DNA from: Austropuccinia psidii
Taxonomy: Eukaryota > Basidiomycota > Pucciniomycetes > Pucciniales > Sphaerophragmiaceae
Assembly (NCBI GenBank): GCA_023105745.1
Contig: JALGQZ010000014.1
Location: 9,667,888 to 9,731,887, forward strand
Length of the DNA stretch: 64,000 bases
Reading direction: 5' to 3'
The notes below the pieces were generated by a model. It saw only the letters and a list, made by a program, of their open reading frames with translations, made no database searches and was not told the origin of the DNA. This document shows, piece after piece, positions 1 through 11,500 of the stretch (position 1 is the first letter of the stretch; the number at the start of each line of letters is the position of its first letter). A program made the translations under genes and the position numbers.

Positions 1-316
1 AAAATTATTTCAAAATAGTAAGAAATAGTATTTTTAAAGAGAAAACATGCAAATTTTATTGTCTTTAACTTTATAAGTATAAAACAATAATATAACAAAA
101 ATTTATTTTTTTAACAACAATAAAGATGTATGCAAAAATACTCTACAAGAGATATTTAAGGCTACAAAAGGAACTTCTTCAAGAGCAATTTTAATTGGAT
201 TTAATTGAGCAAAGAGCCTCAAGAAATAAATCAAAGAACAAAGTCTTTAAGAATATATTGAAAGGGAAAAGACATCCAAAAGTGACCAGAGTGAATTTGG
301 AAACAAATTGACAAAG
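1..316 (-). repeat. F-type LTR fragment, reversed
   Basis: This stretch matches the left part of the reversed LTR at 41369-43195 in the same orientation. Shared blocks include the one around TACAAGAGATATTTAAGGCT. It also matches the reverse complement of 1760-1985. It is cut at 316, where a forward LTR of the same family begins, and by the window edge on the left. It has no coding capacity. Confidence 0.7.
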
Positions 317-1988
317 TGTGAGCCTTAGAGGTATTTTCATATACCCAAGAGACCACAAAAGATAAATTAAGATACAAATATAAATGAAATAAATTTATAC
401 ATATTCTAAAAAGAAAAATTGAAATACAAATACAAAGTTATATTTAAAAATCAAAATTTAATTATAGTTGAAAAATAAAACTACAATAAAATTTAAAATT
501 ATGAAATTATATTTTTACTTGTAAAAATTAAGTAAAAATGAATTTTTAATAAAAATTATGAAATTAAAATATTTTTGGTAGAAAGTTATATAAAATATAT
601 TATATATTTTTATCCAACAAATAAACATAAATAAATTATCACACCATTGGATTCCTCATAAAACATAAAGTGGGGTCACCGCTGGATGAAATTTCTGTAA
701 CTCAACTCTAAATAAGCTTAAATTAAGTTTTTAGTATTTTTTATACAAAAGTATGAAAATCCCCAAAACTTTAATTCAATTCACACCACATGTGGTGTTA
801 ACCATCAATTTTTGTGTTAAAATTGAGGTTTTTTGTTTAGTTTAGAAGTCATGAGGAATTGAAGTATTTTCAATTGAATTCAATTCAAATGTCAAAATGT
901 GCGCTTGTATTAAATAATTGAACTTTGATTTACACATGAGGTATCAATTATTACTGTATTGTAATGTACAATTAAATTGAATTACATATGTAAATTACAA
1001 GTATAATACATGATGAGGAATTGAAGGAAAAAATAAATAGGAAAGATTAAAATTGGGGGGGAAAAGGAACTCTAGCTCTAACGGGGAGCCAGACCCCCAA
1101 AGTCCTGGATGACTGGCATGGGATGTCAAAACCCACTCAAAAGTTCATTACTTTTGGCCTGGGATTGAGTCACAGGGTCTGTGACTTAATCAATTATGAC
1201 GTTTTGATACCAACCAGGGTGGTTTTAACTGCTGCCAAGAGGGTATAACTACCCTTAAGTTAAAGCAATGTTAGTAAAAACAGTTTTATCTGGTTTCTAC
1301 GCCTCCTGCACACATTCTGACGTGTTTTGAATGCTCTAGACCAGGTATTTCTATAGTAATGGCTGATTTAAGGGTCTAAAATGGCTAAAAATGCCTAAAA
1401 ATGGCTTAAACCAGCCCTTTTTTGGTCTAAACCAGGGTTCAATGATGCCATAATTGGCTTTTCTGTTGGCAGACTGTTTTTCACGACTGAAAAGAGTAAA
1501 GTTTACCTTTGGAGTAAGAAAATTGATGGCTATAAAAGAATGTCTCCTTTGCCCCACTTTTCTCTTCATGTTAAAATCTTTTCCTTTTATAATTAGTTTA
1601 GACACTGTTAAACCAATCAATAAGAGATTCCAACCACCTTTTTTGAATAATTTTGAACCTTTTACCCACATGATAAACTCATTATAATCATTGTTTGTAA
1701 CTCTTGTAATCATTTTTACCCCTGAACCAGCCCAAAAGTGAATTAAAGCATCTTTCATCACTGTTAAATTTGTCACTTTGTTTCCAAATTCACTCTTGTC
1801 TCTTTTGGGCGTGTTTTCTCTTTAATATTCCTTTTAAAGACTTTGTTCTTTAATTAATTGCTTGCAGTCCTTTGCTCAATTAATTCCAATTGAAATTGCT
1901 CTTAAAGAAGTTTCTTTTGTAGCATTAAATATCTCTTGTAGAGTATTTTTGGATAAGTTGTTATTGTTGGTAACACAATAAATCTTTA
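317..1988 (+). repeat. F-type LTR, forward, 3' end missing
   Basis: The segment starts with TGTGAGCCTTAGAGG, the same start (read on the minus strand) as the solo LTR at 41369-43195 and similar to TGGGAGCCTTTGAGA at 30550. It runs colinear with the reverse complement of 41369-43195 up to an AATAAATCTTTA block. There it stops exactly at the left edge of element A. The last 150-300 bases, which should end in CCTTACA, are missing. The short open frames in it (for example 1351-1776 minus and 1454-1687 plus) recur only as LTR sequence and are not taken as genes. Confidence 0.7.
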
Positions 1989-3425
1989 TGTCAGCCTGTG
2001 ACTCAAAACCAGAGCACAAGCATGATAGCCAAAATACCATAAACCAATGGTATAGCCAAGATACCACCGAAACATGAAGCTGAGCCAAATCAGCTCAAAA
2101 GGTATCAAAAGAAAGAGGAAACTCACCTCTTCCTGAAAATATAAGTCCCATCACCATAGGATCAGAAATAACAAAGTTATTCCTGCTCAAAGTTATTGCT
2201 GAGCATAAACCTTAATTTTCACCTCACATCTAAAATCTAGAAGGAGAGGCTTAACCCCATCAAATGGGTGTTCAAAATGAATCTTTAAGCCAGGGATATC
2301 CAATGGTACCAGCCAAAATGAGCTAGCACCAATATTACTGGATTTATGGTCAATTTCAGGCCAAATAAGGGTGAACAAAACATTCACCTCTCATCTAACT
2401 TCTACAGTTTTAGTGTGGGATACCTGAAGTGGGGTCTTTTTGGAAAGAGCACAATCAGGGGTATCTGATGGTGTCATCCACTTCCCTATATCTCAACTAC
2501 TGCAGAAGGTATGGGGCAAACAAGCTCAATACAGCTTTTTGCCTAAAACACGCAAATGTACAAAAGTCTTGTACATGGGATAACTTTTCCATATTTAATG
2601 ATACCCATATCAAATGAGGTACCATTGTGTAGAGAACATACAGGGCTACACACTGAACCAATTCTGAGGTTGATATCTCAAGAATTGACAAAGTTATGGC
2701 TGTTTTAAGGTCAAAATCCCACCTGCTGTCATATAGAGCCTTACGATGGGATAATATCCCATAATCATGAATATGAGGTGTCAAAGAGACACAGAAGCTT
2801 TTTTTTATTTCAATACCTCATATGTCAGTCAATACTGGGGTCCCATACAGCTACTGTACAGCATTCTAAGCATCATACACGTCAAAATCAGGCTGTGAGG
2901 TCCCCAGATGAAAATTTGCACCCTGTATTGGTGAAAACTTCCCAGATGTGGTTTCAAAACCACATCTGAGCCCAATAGAGGTTATACAGGCTGTTTGCAA
3001 ACCACAAGCCAGTCCTAGAGAGTGAAAATTTTTCACTTCCTCTATGTGGAAAGGTCTAGCACCCTTTCCACCCCATTTCAGGATAAAAAGGAGGCTTTTC
3101 ACAGCCAGAATTGTTTCCTCATCCTGCTCTTGAATACCCTACATAGTAAACTGTCCAAAACAGCTTTACTCTTGGGTAATAAATCAGGTATAATTATGAT
3201 TTTAATTATTGTAGCTCTTATTATAGTCATTCAACTGGTAAGACTGCACCCAGGGTTCTCAATAGCACTCACCACCACTATTTTTTAATAGTAGACCCCT
3301 TTAATTATATTATAAATCATTATTTTACTCAAAAACCCTTATTTTAAATAATCTTTTACATGTCAAAGTCAAAGTTTTAGTTGTAAATAGCCTAATTACT
3401 ACTTCAACATAGACTCTATCTGACA
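1989..3425 (+). repeat. Element A 5' LTR
   Basis: A 1437-bp LTR starting TGTCAGCCTGTGACTC and ending CTGACA. It matches 11743-13178 nearly throughout and is related to the LTRs of elements B and C and to the reversed LTRs at 9201-10697 and 13897-21531. It contains a TATA-like GGATAAAAAGG at 3081 and an AATAAA at about 3178, fitting the U3-R-U5 order. Confidence 0.9.
3080..3092 (+). promoter_or_regulatory. Candidate LTR TATA box
   Basis: The string AGGATAAAAAGGAGG is kept at the same place in the LTRs of A (also about 12834), C (about 33479 and 43553) and, as AAGATAAAAGGAGG, B (about 15670). Conservation among diverged LTRs and a position some 330 bp before the LTR end suggest the core promoter. 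No transcript evidence is available here. Confidence 0.4.
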
Positions 3426-3445
3426 TTTTTGGGGCCTGGCTGTGT
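3426..3445 (+). promoter_or_regulatory. Candidate primer binding site of element A
   Basis: Directly after the LTR lies TTTTTGGGGCCTGGCTGTG. The equivalent sites of C (33803), F (27681) and B (15999) share a GGGCC core, as in TTGAGGGCCTGGCCATG in C. The position is that of a primer binding site. The sequence does not begin with TGG at the LTR edge, and I cannot assign it to a tRNA. Confidence 0.4.
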
Positions 3446-3472
3446 TTTAAACCTCTTTTTGGACCCATATAA

Positions 3473-4028
3473 GTGAGTTTTTTCTCTTATTTCTCACTTT
3501 CTGACAATTGTTTTGTTCTTTTTAGGCGTAAATGTTTCTTAAAAATATATATTATATATATATTTTTCCTTTTTTTTGGTACATATACCACTTTATACTC
3601 ATATTTTAAGAGTATCTGTCACGTGGCTAATAACCACAAGACCCTTATTTTTGGCATGTTTTACATATAAAAAAACTTGAGCCATTAATACAGTCTTATT
3701 TTTTAATTAAGATAAGACACTTCATACTGATAAACCAACATTTGAGGCGTGGTTGGACATATTGTTAACTCAATTTCCCTGTTATACACCACTTTTGACA
3801 GATTAAACTTGCTAATTACAAGTAATCTGTGAGATAATGGTATACAAATAGTATACCAAATATCAGTAAGGTGTATTTTTGTTGTGGAATTGTTGATTCA
3901 ATTACACTGTCATTGTACAAGGGCATATTGTAGTAACATACAAGCCCAGACGCCATTCTTAGACGTCCAAAAAACATTTTAAGAAGTCTTAATTGACATC
4001 AAGCCCTCTTTTTCCTGTTTTGATTCAG
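3473..4028 (+). other. Candidate 5' leader intron of element A
   Basis: A donor GTGAGT at 3473 and an acceptor TTTGATTCAG ending at 4028 bracket a region with no convincing coding frame. A branch-like TTAATTGACAT lies about 35 bases before the acceptor. Element C has the same layout (33850-34427) with a better donor GTAAGT and the branch-like TTAACTGACAT. The open frame downstream has no ATG near its start, which a spliced leader would explain. This is inferred from the DNA only. Confidence 0.45.
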
Positions 4029-4375
4029 TGGAAGATAACTTGATACCACTTGAAAGCCAGTCACAGGCAAACACACCAGTGACACCCTCAGAACCAGAGG
4101 AGAGCAAAGGCCAAGGAAAGAGGCACAGTGAAGGCCTGATAACAGCAAAGAAGTGGACACCCATTGCCACACAGAAGAGTAGAAAACCACAAAATTCTGC
4201 TTCAATACAAGGTAAACCAACCTTGACAACTTGTACAGGGAAAATAACTATAACTAACCCAGTTGTAACCTCTAAAGGTAAATTGCCCAAATCAGAAGAC
4301 AACAAATGTGTACAAGGCACAGTCAAAGGTAAATACCCTAAGAACAGAAGGTTTTTGACTGCTTGCAAACACTAA
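4029..4375 (+). CDS. Short leader ORF before gag (element A), unknown function
   Basis: About 115 codons, rich in Lys, Ser, Thr and Pro, ending FLTACKH then TAA at 4373-4375. No ATG stands at its start. Reading begins at a candidate splice acceptor (4028), and if exon 1 ended with the A before the donor, splicing would create an ATG at this point. The Gag start ATG lies one base after the stop (4377). The same frame, with one internal TGA, exists in element C at 34428-34774, with mostly conservative changes. It has no domain I recognise and looks disordered. It may be an N-terminal part of Gag or of the overlapping frame at 4342-5097. Confidence 0.5.
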
Positions 4376-5097
4376 CATGTCACCTGTACACCTCAGAGAT
4401 CTTGGCTTCCAAAGGAACCAACCAGAGGACAGAGAAGGTTTTTCCAGAAACAGAAGACCTGAAAGAGGACACCTTGGACACAGTAGTGGATGGCAAAACA
4501 ATGAGGGAGATAATATCAACCCTGCCATTCACACTCCAATTCAATGGAGACCTCAAACCAGAGGACTGGAAAGACATGGATCAAGTTCTTCAGCTCCACC
4601 AACTCCTCAAGGACTTATTCCAATGGAGCATGGACAACAACAGGTTCAACCTGGCATATCACTGCACAGAACTTGGAGCAAGTTGCCAGAATATCTGTCT
4701 CAAAGAGATAGACTTCAAAGACCTGATGGTAATAACCAAAGGTTGGAATCCTACCAGGCAGTTCAGAATCCTGGAGGCAAGGGCACAGAGGATAAGGGAG
4801 AATCAAGCCAATATCAAAACTACAGAAGAACAGGTAACCCAGACAGGGCCTACTCAGATTCCTTCAGGCTCACATGGAGAAGGCCAAATCAGCTCTCCAG
4901 TGGATTCACACCATTCAGAAACGAGAAGATCAGTGGCCAAGAGTCACCATTCTTCACAATTCCAGGAAGTTTCCAGGAGAAGACATGGAAACAAGGGCAA
5001 GAACAAACCCTCCTTCAAACAGAGGAGGAAAGAGTCAGTCCCTATGATTCAGAAGCTGTTGGATTTGGTAAAAGAAGTGCACAAGAACCAGAAGTAG
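4342..5097 (+). CDS. Overlapping ORF within the gag region (frame a)
   Basis: This frame is open from 4342 to a TAG at 5095-5097, about 250 codons, and lies entirely over the start of Gag in another frame. Its first ATG is at 4501. The middle has the regular hydrophobic and charged spacing of a folded helical protein (around WKDMDQVLQLHQLL). The end is basic and then has a short helix starting PMIQKLLDLVKEV. Element B keeps a homologous stretch in the same relative frame at 17390-17737 with conservative changes (I/L, D/E). Element C keeps it partly, with stops. Element F shows a related C-terminal motif (PMI followed by a helix) near 28695. It may be expressed by splicing or frameshifting from the leader ORF. 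No known domain recognised. Confidence 0.55.
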   Translation, partial: EQKVFDCLQTLTCHLYTSEILASKGTNQRTEKVFPETEDLKEDTLDTVVDGKTMREIISTLPFTLQFNGDLKPEDWKDMDQVLQLHQLLKDLFQWSMDNNRFNLAYHCTELGASCQNICLKEIDFKDLMVITKGWNPTRQFRILEARAQRIRENQANIKTTEEQVTQTGPTQIPSGSHGEGQISSPVDSHHSETRRSVAKSHHSSQFQEVSRRRHGNKGKNKPSFKQRRKESVPMIQKLLDLVKEVHKNQK

Positions 5098-5828
5098 TTG
5101 TAAACCACTCTATAATCAGTAGTCCTAGTAATAGAAACATTACCCCCACTCAGACTGAACATAAAACTGTCACATCTGAGAGTAACATCAACAGTGATAC
5201 ACTTTGGTTAAAAATGTCCCAATATGCTGAGCAATCTTCAACGCAGTTTGCAGAACTTGAAGCCAGCCATGAGAGGATGAAAAAATTACAAGCCTCTATG
5301 GGAAAAATAGTTAAAAATCTTCAAGAAGGACATGCTCAATTGAGCAAAGCCTCTGAAGAAACTAAAAAAAAACTGAATCTAGTCTTTAAAGAACAACACC
5401 ACAGAAAGAGGGACAGGGATTATCTGGACCAAGACATAAATAAATTGTTTAATGTCTACCATAACTTGAAGCCCCAACCACAAGGCCAAATTATGGAGAA
5501 TCCATATCAACCAGAAGACATCAAACCAGATGCCATGCTGATGAATAAGGCAAGATCCCCATCACAATACCAAGACGGAGATGGCATGTCTTATTCAGAT
5601 AAGGAAGCCTTGAAACAGCTTCCTGAGGCTTCAAGCTGGCCCAAATTCTCTGGATCAGGAGAATATAATTATATGGAATTCATAAATTATATTGATGGAC
5701 TCTTCATTGATTTACCAAGAATACCAGACTACTTGATTACTGCTATATTGGATACTGCATTTAAAGGTCATGCTAGTATATGGTACATAGAAATGAAAGA
5801 AATCCATGGCAGAAGAGACTTGCCTTGA
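4377..5828 (+). pseudogene. Gag of element A, N-terminal and central part
   Basis: The open frame starts at ATG 4377 (MSPVHLRDLG) and runs 483 codons. The first 240 are Gln-, Arg- and Ser-rich and look disordered; they overlap frame a. From about residue 270 it becomes a helical, Glu/Lys-rich coiled-coil-like region (MSQYAEQ onward), then a capsid-like region around SSWPKFSGSGEYNYMEF. The frame breaks at a TGA (5826-5828), where the related copy in element C reads on through WPWWK. One base has been lost there, and the rest of Gag continues one frame over. The product would be the structural nucleocapsid/capsid protein of the element. Confidence 0.75.
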
Positions 5829-7008
5829 TGGAAGAGTCATCATCCAAAAGTACAGTAATGGAACTTGGATATGGCAGAAGACCATATCATTTAAAAATGA
5901 CAAATACTCTGTGGACAAGGATACATATGAGTGGTGTCTTAGACAGTCCAAGAGACTTGGAGCCATTGATCCTCAAATGAACATTCAAATTAGGAATCAC
6001 AAAATCCTGACACAACTTCCAGAAGAACTAGATCATGCATTAAAATGCAGATGCAACCAAAATTGCACTCCAGATGACATTTCCAACACCTTACAAGACA
6101 TAAGGAAAAGGGCTAATATAGGGAAATTCACCCCATATAAGAGCAGTGGTTTCGGAGAGAAACAACCTGTCAGGGTAGAGTTTAAAGACAAACCCAAAGA
6201 AAGAGTGGCAGAAGTGGCAAAGAAGAGAAATTATTGTCACAATTGTGGTTCAACAGACCACTATGCCAAAAAATGCCCAAAGGCAAAGAAAAAAGTCTAT
6301 GCCATTGAGAAAGTCCCAGAGGAGGAATCCCCAACAGAGGATTCCAAATCAAACTCTATGGGTGATGCCATCAGAGACCTATCTGATGATGACCAAGACC
6401 CAAAGGGAGAATTTCTAGTAGAATACCAAGAGGAAACCCCACTAGAAATTCAGGACATACAGTTGGAAGCAGGCATGCCACAGGATACTGCCAATAAAAA
6501 CTTGTGCAAACACACACAAGATGCACAAACATTCCTGGTCACACCAACCAAAGGGATGTCATATATACATGGAACAACCACAAAGATGACTGTGTGTATT
6601 GACAATGCTCAGCATCCACTGATCATTGACAGTGGAGCACACTGCTCCATAGTGGCCAGAGAATGTCTGGACAGCCACTTCCCACATTGGGAAAAACAGC
6701 TCTTTCCCACCAAGGCAAAGAGCTTTAAAAGTGCCTCAGGGAAGATGACTTCCATTGGTACAATTATCAAAGAGATAATTATACCCCACAGGATGGGTAA
6801 TATCAGACTCAACCCAGAGTTTGTAATGCTTAATGATTCCCACATCCAAGGGTTCTTACTGGGAACAGACTACCAGAGGATGTATGGCATAGATATTTAT
6901 AACAGTAAAAATAGGAACATTACCATTGGCACAAACAAGGAAAAGAAATTTTCACTTGATATATACCATATATCTTCTCAAGATCTACTAGAAGAACTTC
7001 TGAATTAA
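5829..7008 (+). pseudogene. Gag C-terminus, CCHC knuckle and aspartic protease (element A)
   Basis: After the frameshift near 5825 the frame is open to TAA 7006-7008. It holds the rest of the capsid region, then a retroviral-type zinc knuckle CHNCGSTDHYAKKC (CX2CX4HX4C) at about 6235-6276. An acidic linker follows, then the protease with the DSG active site (IIDSGAHCS, Asp at 6628-6630) and a conserved flap-like region ending near GTDYQRMYGIDIY. The stop comes just after EELLN and separates protease from reverse transcriptase. Element C has the same TAA at the same place. Gag and Pol are fused here, as in many Ty3/gypsy elements with a single polyprotein. Confidence 0.82.
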
Positions 7009-7941
7009 TTCAGAGAGGGACAGTTTAGGACTACCCTCACCAATAAACAAAAACTAAGTTTACTGAAGATGTTGAGAAAGAGCAAACCAGCATTTGCCAT
7101 TGGTGAAGAACCATTGGGCAAGATCAAAGGCCATGATATGGAATTATATCTGGATTTGGAAAGACCTTGTCCACCCATGCTTAGGAGACCTCCTTATCCA
7201 GCAAGCCTGGAAACCAAGAAGGAAATTGAGAAACATATCAATGAACTCTTGGACATGGATGTCATTAGGAAGATTGGAGATAATGAAATAGTGGAAATCA
7301 CCACCCCTGTCCTAATCACCTAGCATGATGGCAAGTCTAGACTGTGTGGAGACTTCGGAGCTCTGAATAACTACACAAAAGCAGACAGGTACCCTATACC
7401 CAGGATACCTCATGCCTTGGATAAAGTGGCAAAAGCCAAATACATAACCAAAATGGATTGTATGAAAGGCTTCCACCAAAATCGAGTTCAACCCAACTCC
7501 ATGAAACAACTCAGAATAATATGCCATGTGGGTATATATGAGTACACCAGGATACCATTTGGCATCAAAAATGCATCAGCCAGCTTCCAAAGGATGATGG
7601 ACACAATATTTCAAGAAGAAATATTGGAAGGCTGTATTGTGGTATATATTGATGATATCATTATATACTCAGAGACATGGGAAGACCATGTACATTACAT
7701 AGACAGAGTGCTAAGCAAATGTACACCCATCAATTTGAAAATTTCACTGAAAAAGTGTAATTTTGGCCAACAAGAGTTACTGGCTCTAGAACATAAAGTC
7801 TCAGATCTTAGTCTGGCAATTGACCAGAATAAAGTAGCAGCAGTACTGCAAATGCCAGTACCAAAAAGCATCAAAGAGATGCAATCTTTCCTTGGGTTTG
7901 CTAGCTATTATAGAAACCACATCAAGAATTTGCCCACATAA
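7009..7941 (+). pseudogene. Reverse transcriptase (element A)
   Basis: The frame continues from the protease after TAA 7006-7008. It contains the conserved N-terminal block RRPPYPAS, the finger region ITTPVLIT with TAG 7321-7323 where a Trp codon stands in element C, and CGDF. Then come KMDCMKGFHQ, PFGIKNA and the catalytic YIDD at about 7645-7656, intact. It ends at GFASYYRNHIKNLPT followed by TAA at 7939-7941 caused by a frameshift. The catalytic residues survive, so inactivation comes from the two stops and the shift. Reverse transcriptase makes the cDNA of the element inside the particle. Confidence 0.85.
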
Positions 7942-8513
7942 CTAGTAGTTTATACAAGTTGTGTTCAAAAGATGTAGTTTTTGTAATCACCAAGGCAAGG
8001 AGGGATGCATATGAGAGGATCAAATATGAACTCACAAATGCGCCTGTGCTCATCTTACCTGACTTTGACCTACCATTCAAGTTATACATAGATGCAGCAT
8101 GTAGTCAAGGCCTAGGAGCAGCCCTTCACCAAAGACAAATTGTTGATGGTGAACCAAGAGAAGGAGTAACTTGCTACATCTCAAGGCAACTGAAAGATTC
8201 AGAAGCCAGGTATGGAGCCACCCAGACTGAGTGTCTATGTCTAGTCTTGGCTCTAGAAAAATTCCATTATTATCTGGAGGGTGCAGTCTTTGAAGTCTAA
8301 ACATACTGCACAGCCTTGAAGTCTTTACTGAACATGAAGACTACAAATAGACACATGCTGAGATGGCAAATATCCATCCAGGAGTATAGAGGGAACATGA
8401 CCATCATATACAAAGAAGGTAAAAGTCAGACCAATGGAGATGGTCACTGTATAATGTCAAGAGCAATCCATCTTATGACCCTGAATTTGAAGCCAAAATC
8501 CCTATCCATTTAA
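7942..8513 (+). pseudogene. RNase H (element A)
   Basis: After a frameshift near 7945 the frame holds a Ty3-type RNase H: LYIDAACSQGLGAAL (first Asp) and TQTECLCLVLALEK (catalytic Glu). The third catalytic Asp should be in YTDCTAL, as in element C. Here the Tyr codon is a TAA (8298-8300) and the Asp codon is TAC, Tyr (8304-8306). The frame goes on through [14 protein letters not shown] to about 8513 and then shifts again. The domain would remove the RNA template during cDNA synthesis. It is dead in this copy. Confidence 0.8.
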
Positions 8514-11500
8514 TAGGAATAGATAGGAGGAAGAAATTCAGATTTTCTGAATGGGCACCAGAAAGTGGTACCCTTGATAGTGGAAACAATGATTCAGAGT
8601 GGACAGAAACTCTCATATTGGGAATAAGTTCCTATGAACTGCACAATGAATTTTTTAGTGCACTACTGAAGGCTTATGCCAAACACAAACAGTGTGGCAT
8701 ACTACTACATCTCCTTCAACAAAATTACAGGAATCCAGAACTGGAATCCCAGCTGGAGGAACCCTGGTTGAGGGCCTATAAGCATAATAAGTTCTTCCTT
8801 ATAGATGGCCTGCTCTACCACAGAGAAAAACAGAGTAGTGCACTCACAGTAGTAGACAGAGACTTCATCTCCTTGATCCTGCAGGAATGCCATGACTGCC
8901 CCTATATGGGACACATGAGTGAAGACAGGACCAAGGAGAGAGTAGCAAGCACATCTTGGTGGCCCAAGTGGGAAAAAGAGTTGAGTGAATACATCAACAC
9001 TTGTGGAAGATGCCAAAAGGCAAATAGGAAACATGGGAAGAAGTATGGGTTACTTCAACATATAGAAGAACCTAAACACCCATGGGAAACCATCAACATG
9101 GACTGGGTTACAGGACTTGTCCCAGGAAGGAAAGAAAACTAAAATGCCTTCTTAATCATAGTTGATAGGTTCAGAAAAAGCATGAGGTGTCTACCATGCC
9201 TGTCAGGGTGAGTCTATGTAGTAGCTTAAAAATAGTAAATACAAGCTAGCACTATGACTGTGACACACACAAAATAATTTTTTATAATAGTAAACAGGTT
9301 CTACTGTAATATGATAACAGTGGTGATGAATCTATTGAGAACCTGGGTTGCAATGATTTAATATCAATTGACTGTAAAAATCACTACACTAATTAGTTAT
9401 TTCAATTATATCAATATAATCCTAAGACTACTACTGGTATAAGACAGTTTTACTTCGTAACGATGTTAATTCATGATAAGATGAGTCTTTTCCAGTGAGG
9501 AAAGACCTGCTTTTATCTCCTCTGAGGACTGTGAAAGACTGGTAGGCTCTTCACACGTCTACAGAGTGAAAACTTTCACTCTGGAGGCTGGGTTGTGGTT
9601 CTGTACCATCAATTCTGACGTCAGCATAGTCAGAATTGTGGTTTTTGGACCACAAATGATCATTCTGGATCAATACAGGGTGAAAAAACTCTTCACAGGC
9701 CACGTCAGCACAATTGTGACGTGTCCAGAGTGTCTGGATGACTAATATTAGTCATTCTGGGCGGGTTTAAGCTTTAAACAACCATCATTTCAAGTATCAA
9801 GCCAGTACTGGTTGGTACAGGTTTGGTACAGACCAGTATAAGTCAAAATACTTCCAACCAAGATATCTTAGTCAGTTTTTGAGATATCAAGAATCCAAGA
9901 GCACATAATTGAAGGTCTTAATGAGCTTTTCAATTTGATATGCTTCATGCTTACCCTTCTCTAAGATAGCAAAAGCTATGAGGACTTTAAGTTTTTGGAT
10001 GTATTTTTGTACATCAGTATGAGGCTTCAAAACCTTCCAAGCCAGATATCTTCTCCAATTTAGAAGATATCTGTATTCTAATGACACAGTATTGTAGGCC
10101 TTGATTAGATCTACAGTTTGATAAACAACACTTTACAGCTGTATTAATGTATTCCAAAGATACAGGGGTTTCTTTATATGGTTAGTTTCAGAAATCCTGT
10201 ATTTTGAGATGTAAACCTTTAAACCAAGATACCTCTGTCAATTTGGAAGATAGAGGGGTCTAAGGTATCTCAAATTAAAGCTCTCACTCAGACCTTCAAT
10301 TTGGCTGTACTTTTGTACAGTTTTGTACAAGCCCTCCTACACCCTTGAGGGGTTGTTGGTGAAAAAAGGTGGTATAATTGTATCTCCTGATTTAGGAGTG
10401 CTACAGATGAATAGATGATACCATTGGATAGCTCTACCTTAGAGATTCAAGAAAAAAACCATTCTGGTTGGGGTTTCATGAAATATGTATAAGTTAGATT
10501 AGAGGCTAGAATAAGAGTTTTTGCTTATTTGGTCTTATCTTTGATAGGGCATATCTTTGTCCTTTCTTATTATATTTGAGGAGCTTTCCTCTTTATAACT
10601 TACTTGTATTGGATATATTTGTCCAATACTCCTCATACCATTAGTTATGGTATGTTGGATGTCATGCTGGTGCTCTGTTTTGAGTCACAGGTTGACAATG
10701 CCACAAGGAGGACACAGCCATGGATACCGCTCTGTTATTTTGGAATAATATCATATCTACCTGTGCAGTCCCTAAGATCATCATTAGTGATAGGGGCCAA
10801 AAATTCACATCTGAATTTTGGACAAACTTGTATGACATGCTTCGCACCAAGCTCACTTTTTCCACAGCTTACCATCCACAAACAGATGGTCTAGCAGAGA
10901 GGATGATCCAAACAATGGAGGACATCCTTAGGAGGTTCTGTGCCTATGGCATGGAATATAAGGAGCATGAGGGATATACCCATGCTTGGGTTACCCTTCT
11001 ACCAGCAGTCCAATTGGCTTATAATACAAGTCAGCACTCTACCACAGGAAAAACACCTGCACTGCTACAGAAAGGGTGGAATCCCTTGTTGCCTGTGGAT
11101 CACTTGAAGAAGAATCTTCTGACCATCCACCCCAAAGCCAAAGACTTCCATTATATGTGGAAGAGAGCTTGTGACACAGATGCTAAATGCATAGCTGAGG
11201 CAAAATATTATAATAATCAGAGGTGGGACAAGACACACATGGAACCTGACTTTAAGGAAGGGGACCAGGTGTTAGTGTCTACACTGAACTTCAACAATCT
11301 GAAAGGACCCAAGAAGATGAGAGACTCATTTGTAGGGCCCTTCAATATCATTAAGTTGATAGCAAAGAATGCAGTGGAAGTCAAGCTCACAGAGGAGTTT
11401 TCCAGGAAACACCCAGTCTTTCCAGTGAGTTTATTCAAGCCATACTTCCAAACCAAAGAGGGTAAATTCCCCTCCAGGAAGAATATCCTCACACCACCAG

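Noticed and set aside
1..1988. Foldback or MITE element with long terminal inverted repeats
   Set aside because: Comparison with 41369-43195 and 30550-32581 shows that the two arms are parts of two separate LTRs of one family in opposite orientation, with the usual TG...CA borders.
4341..4365. Slippery site for -1 frameshifting from the leader ORF into frame a
   Set aside because: The run GTTTTTG is not a proper X XXY YYZ heptamer in the leader frame, and I see no clear stem downstream.
3979..4368. 129-codon minus-strand frame
   Set aside because: It is the shadow of the Lys- and Pro-rich leader ORF on the plus strand. The equivalent frame is shorter and broken in element C.
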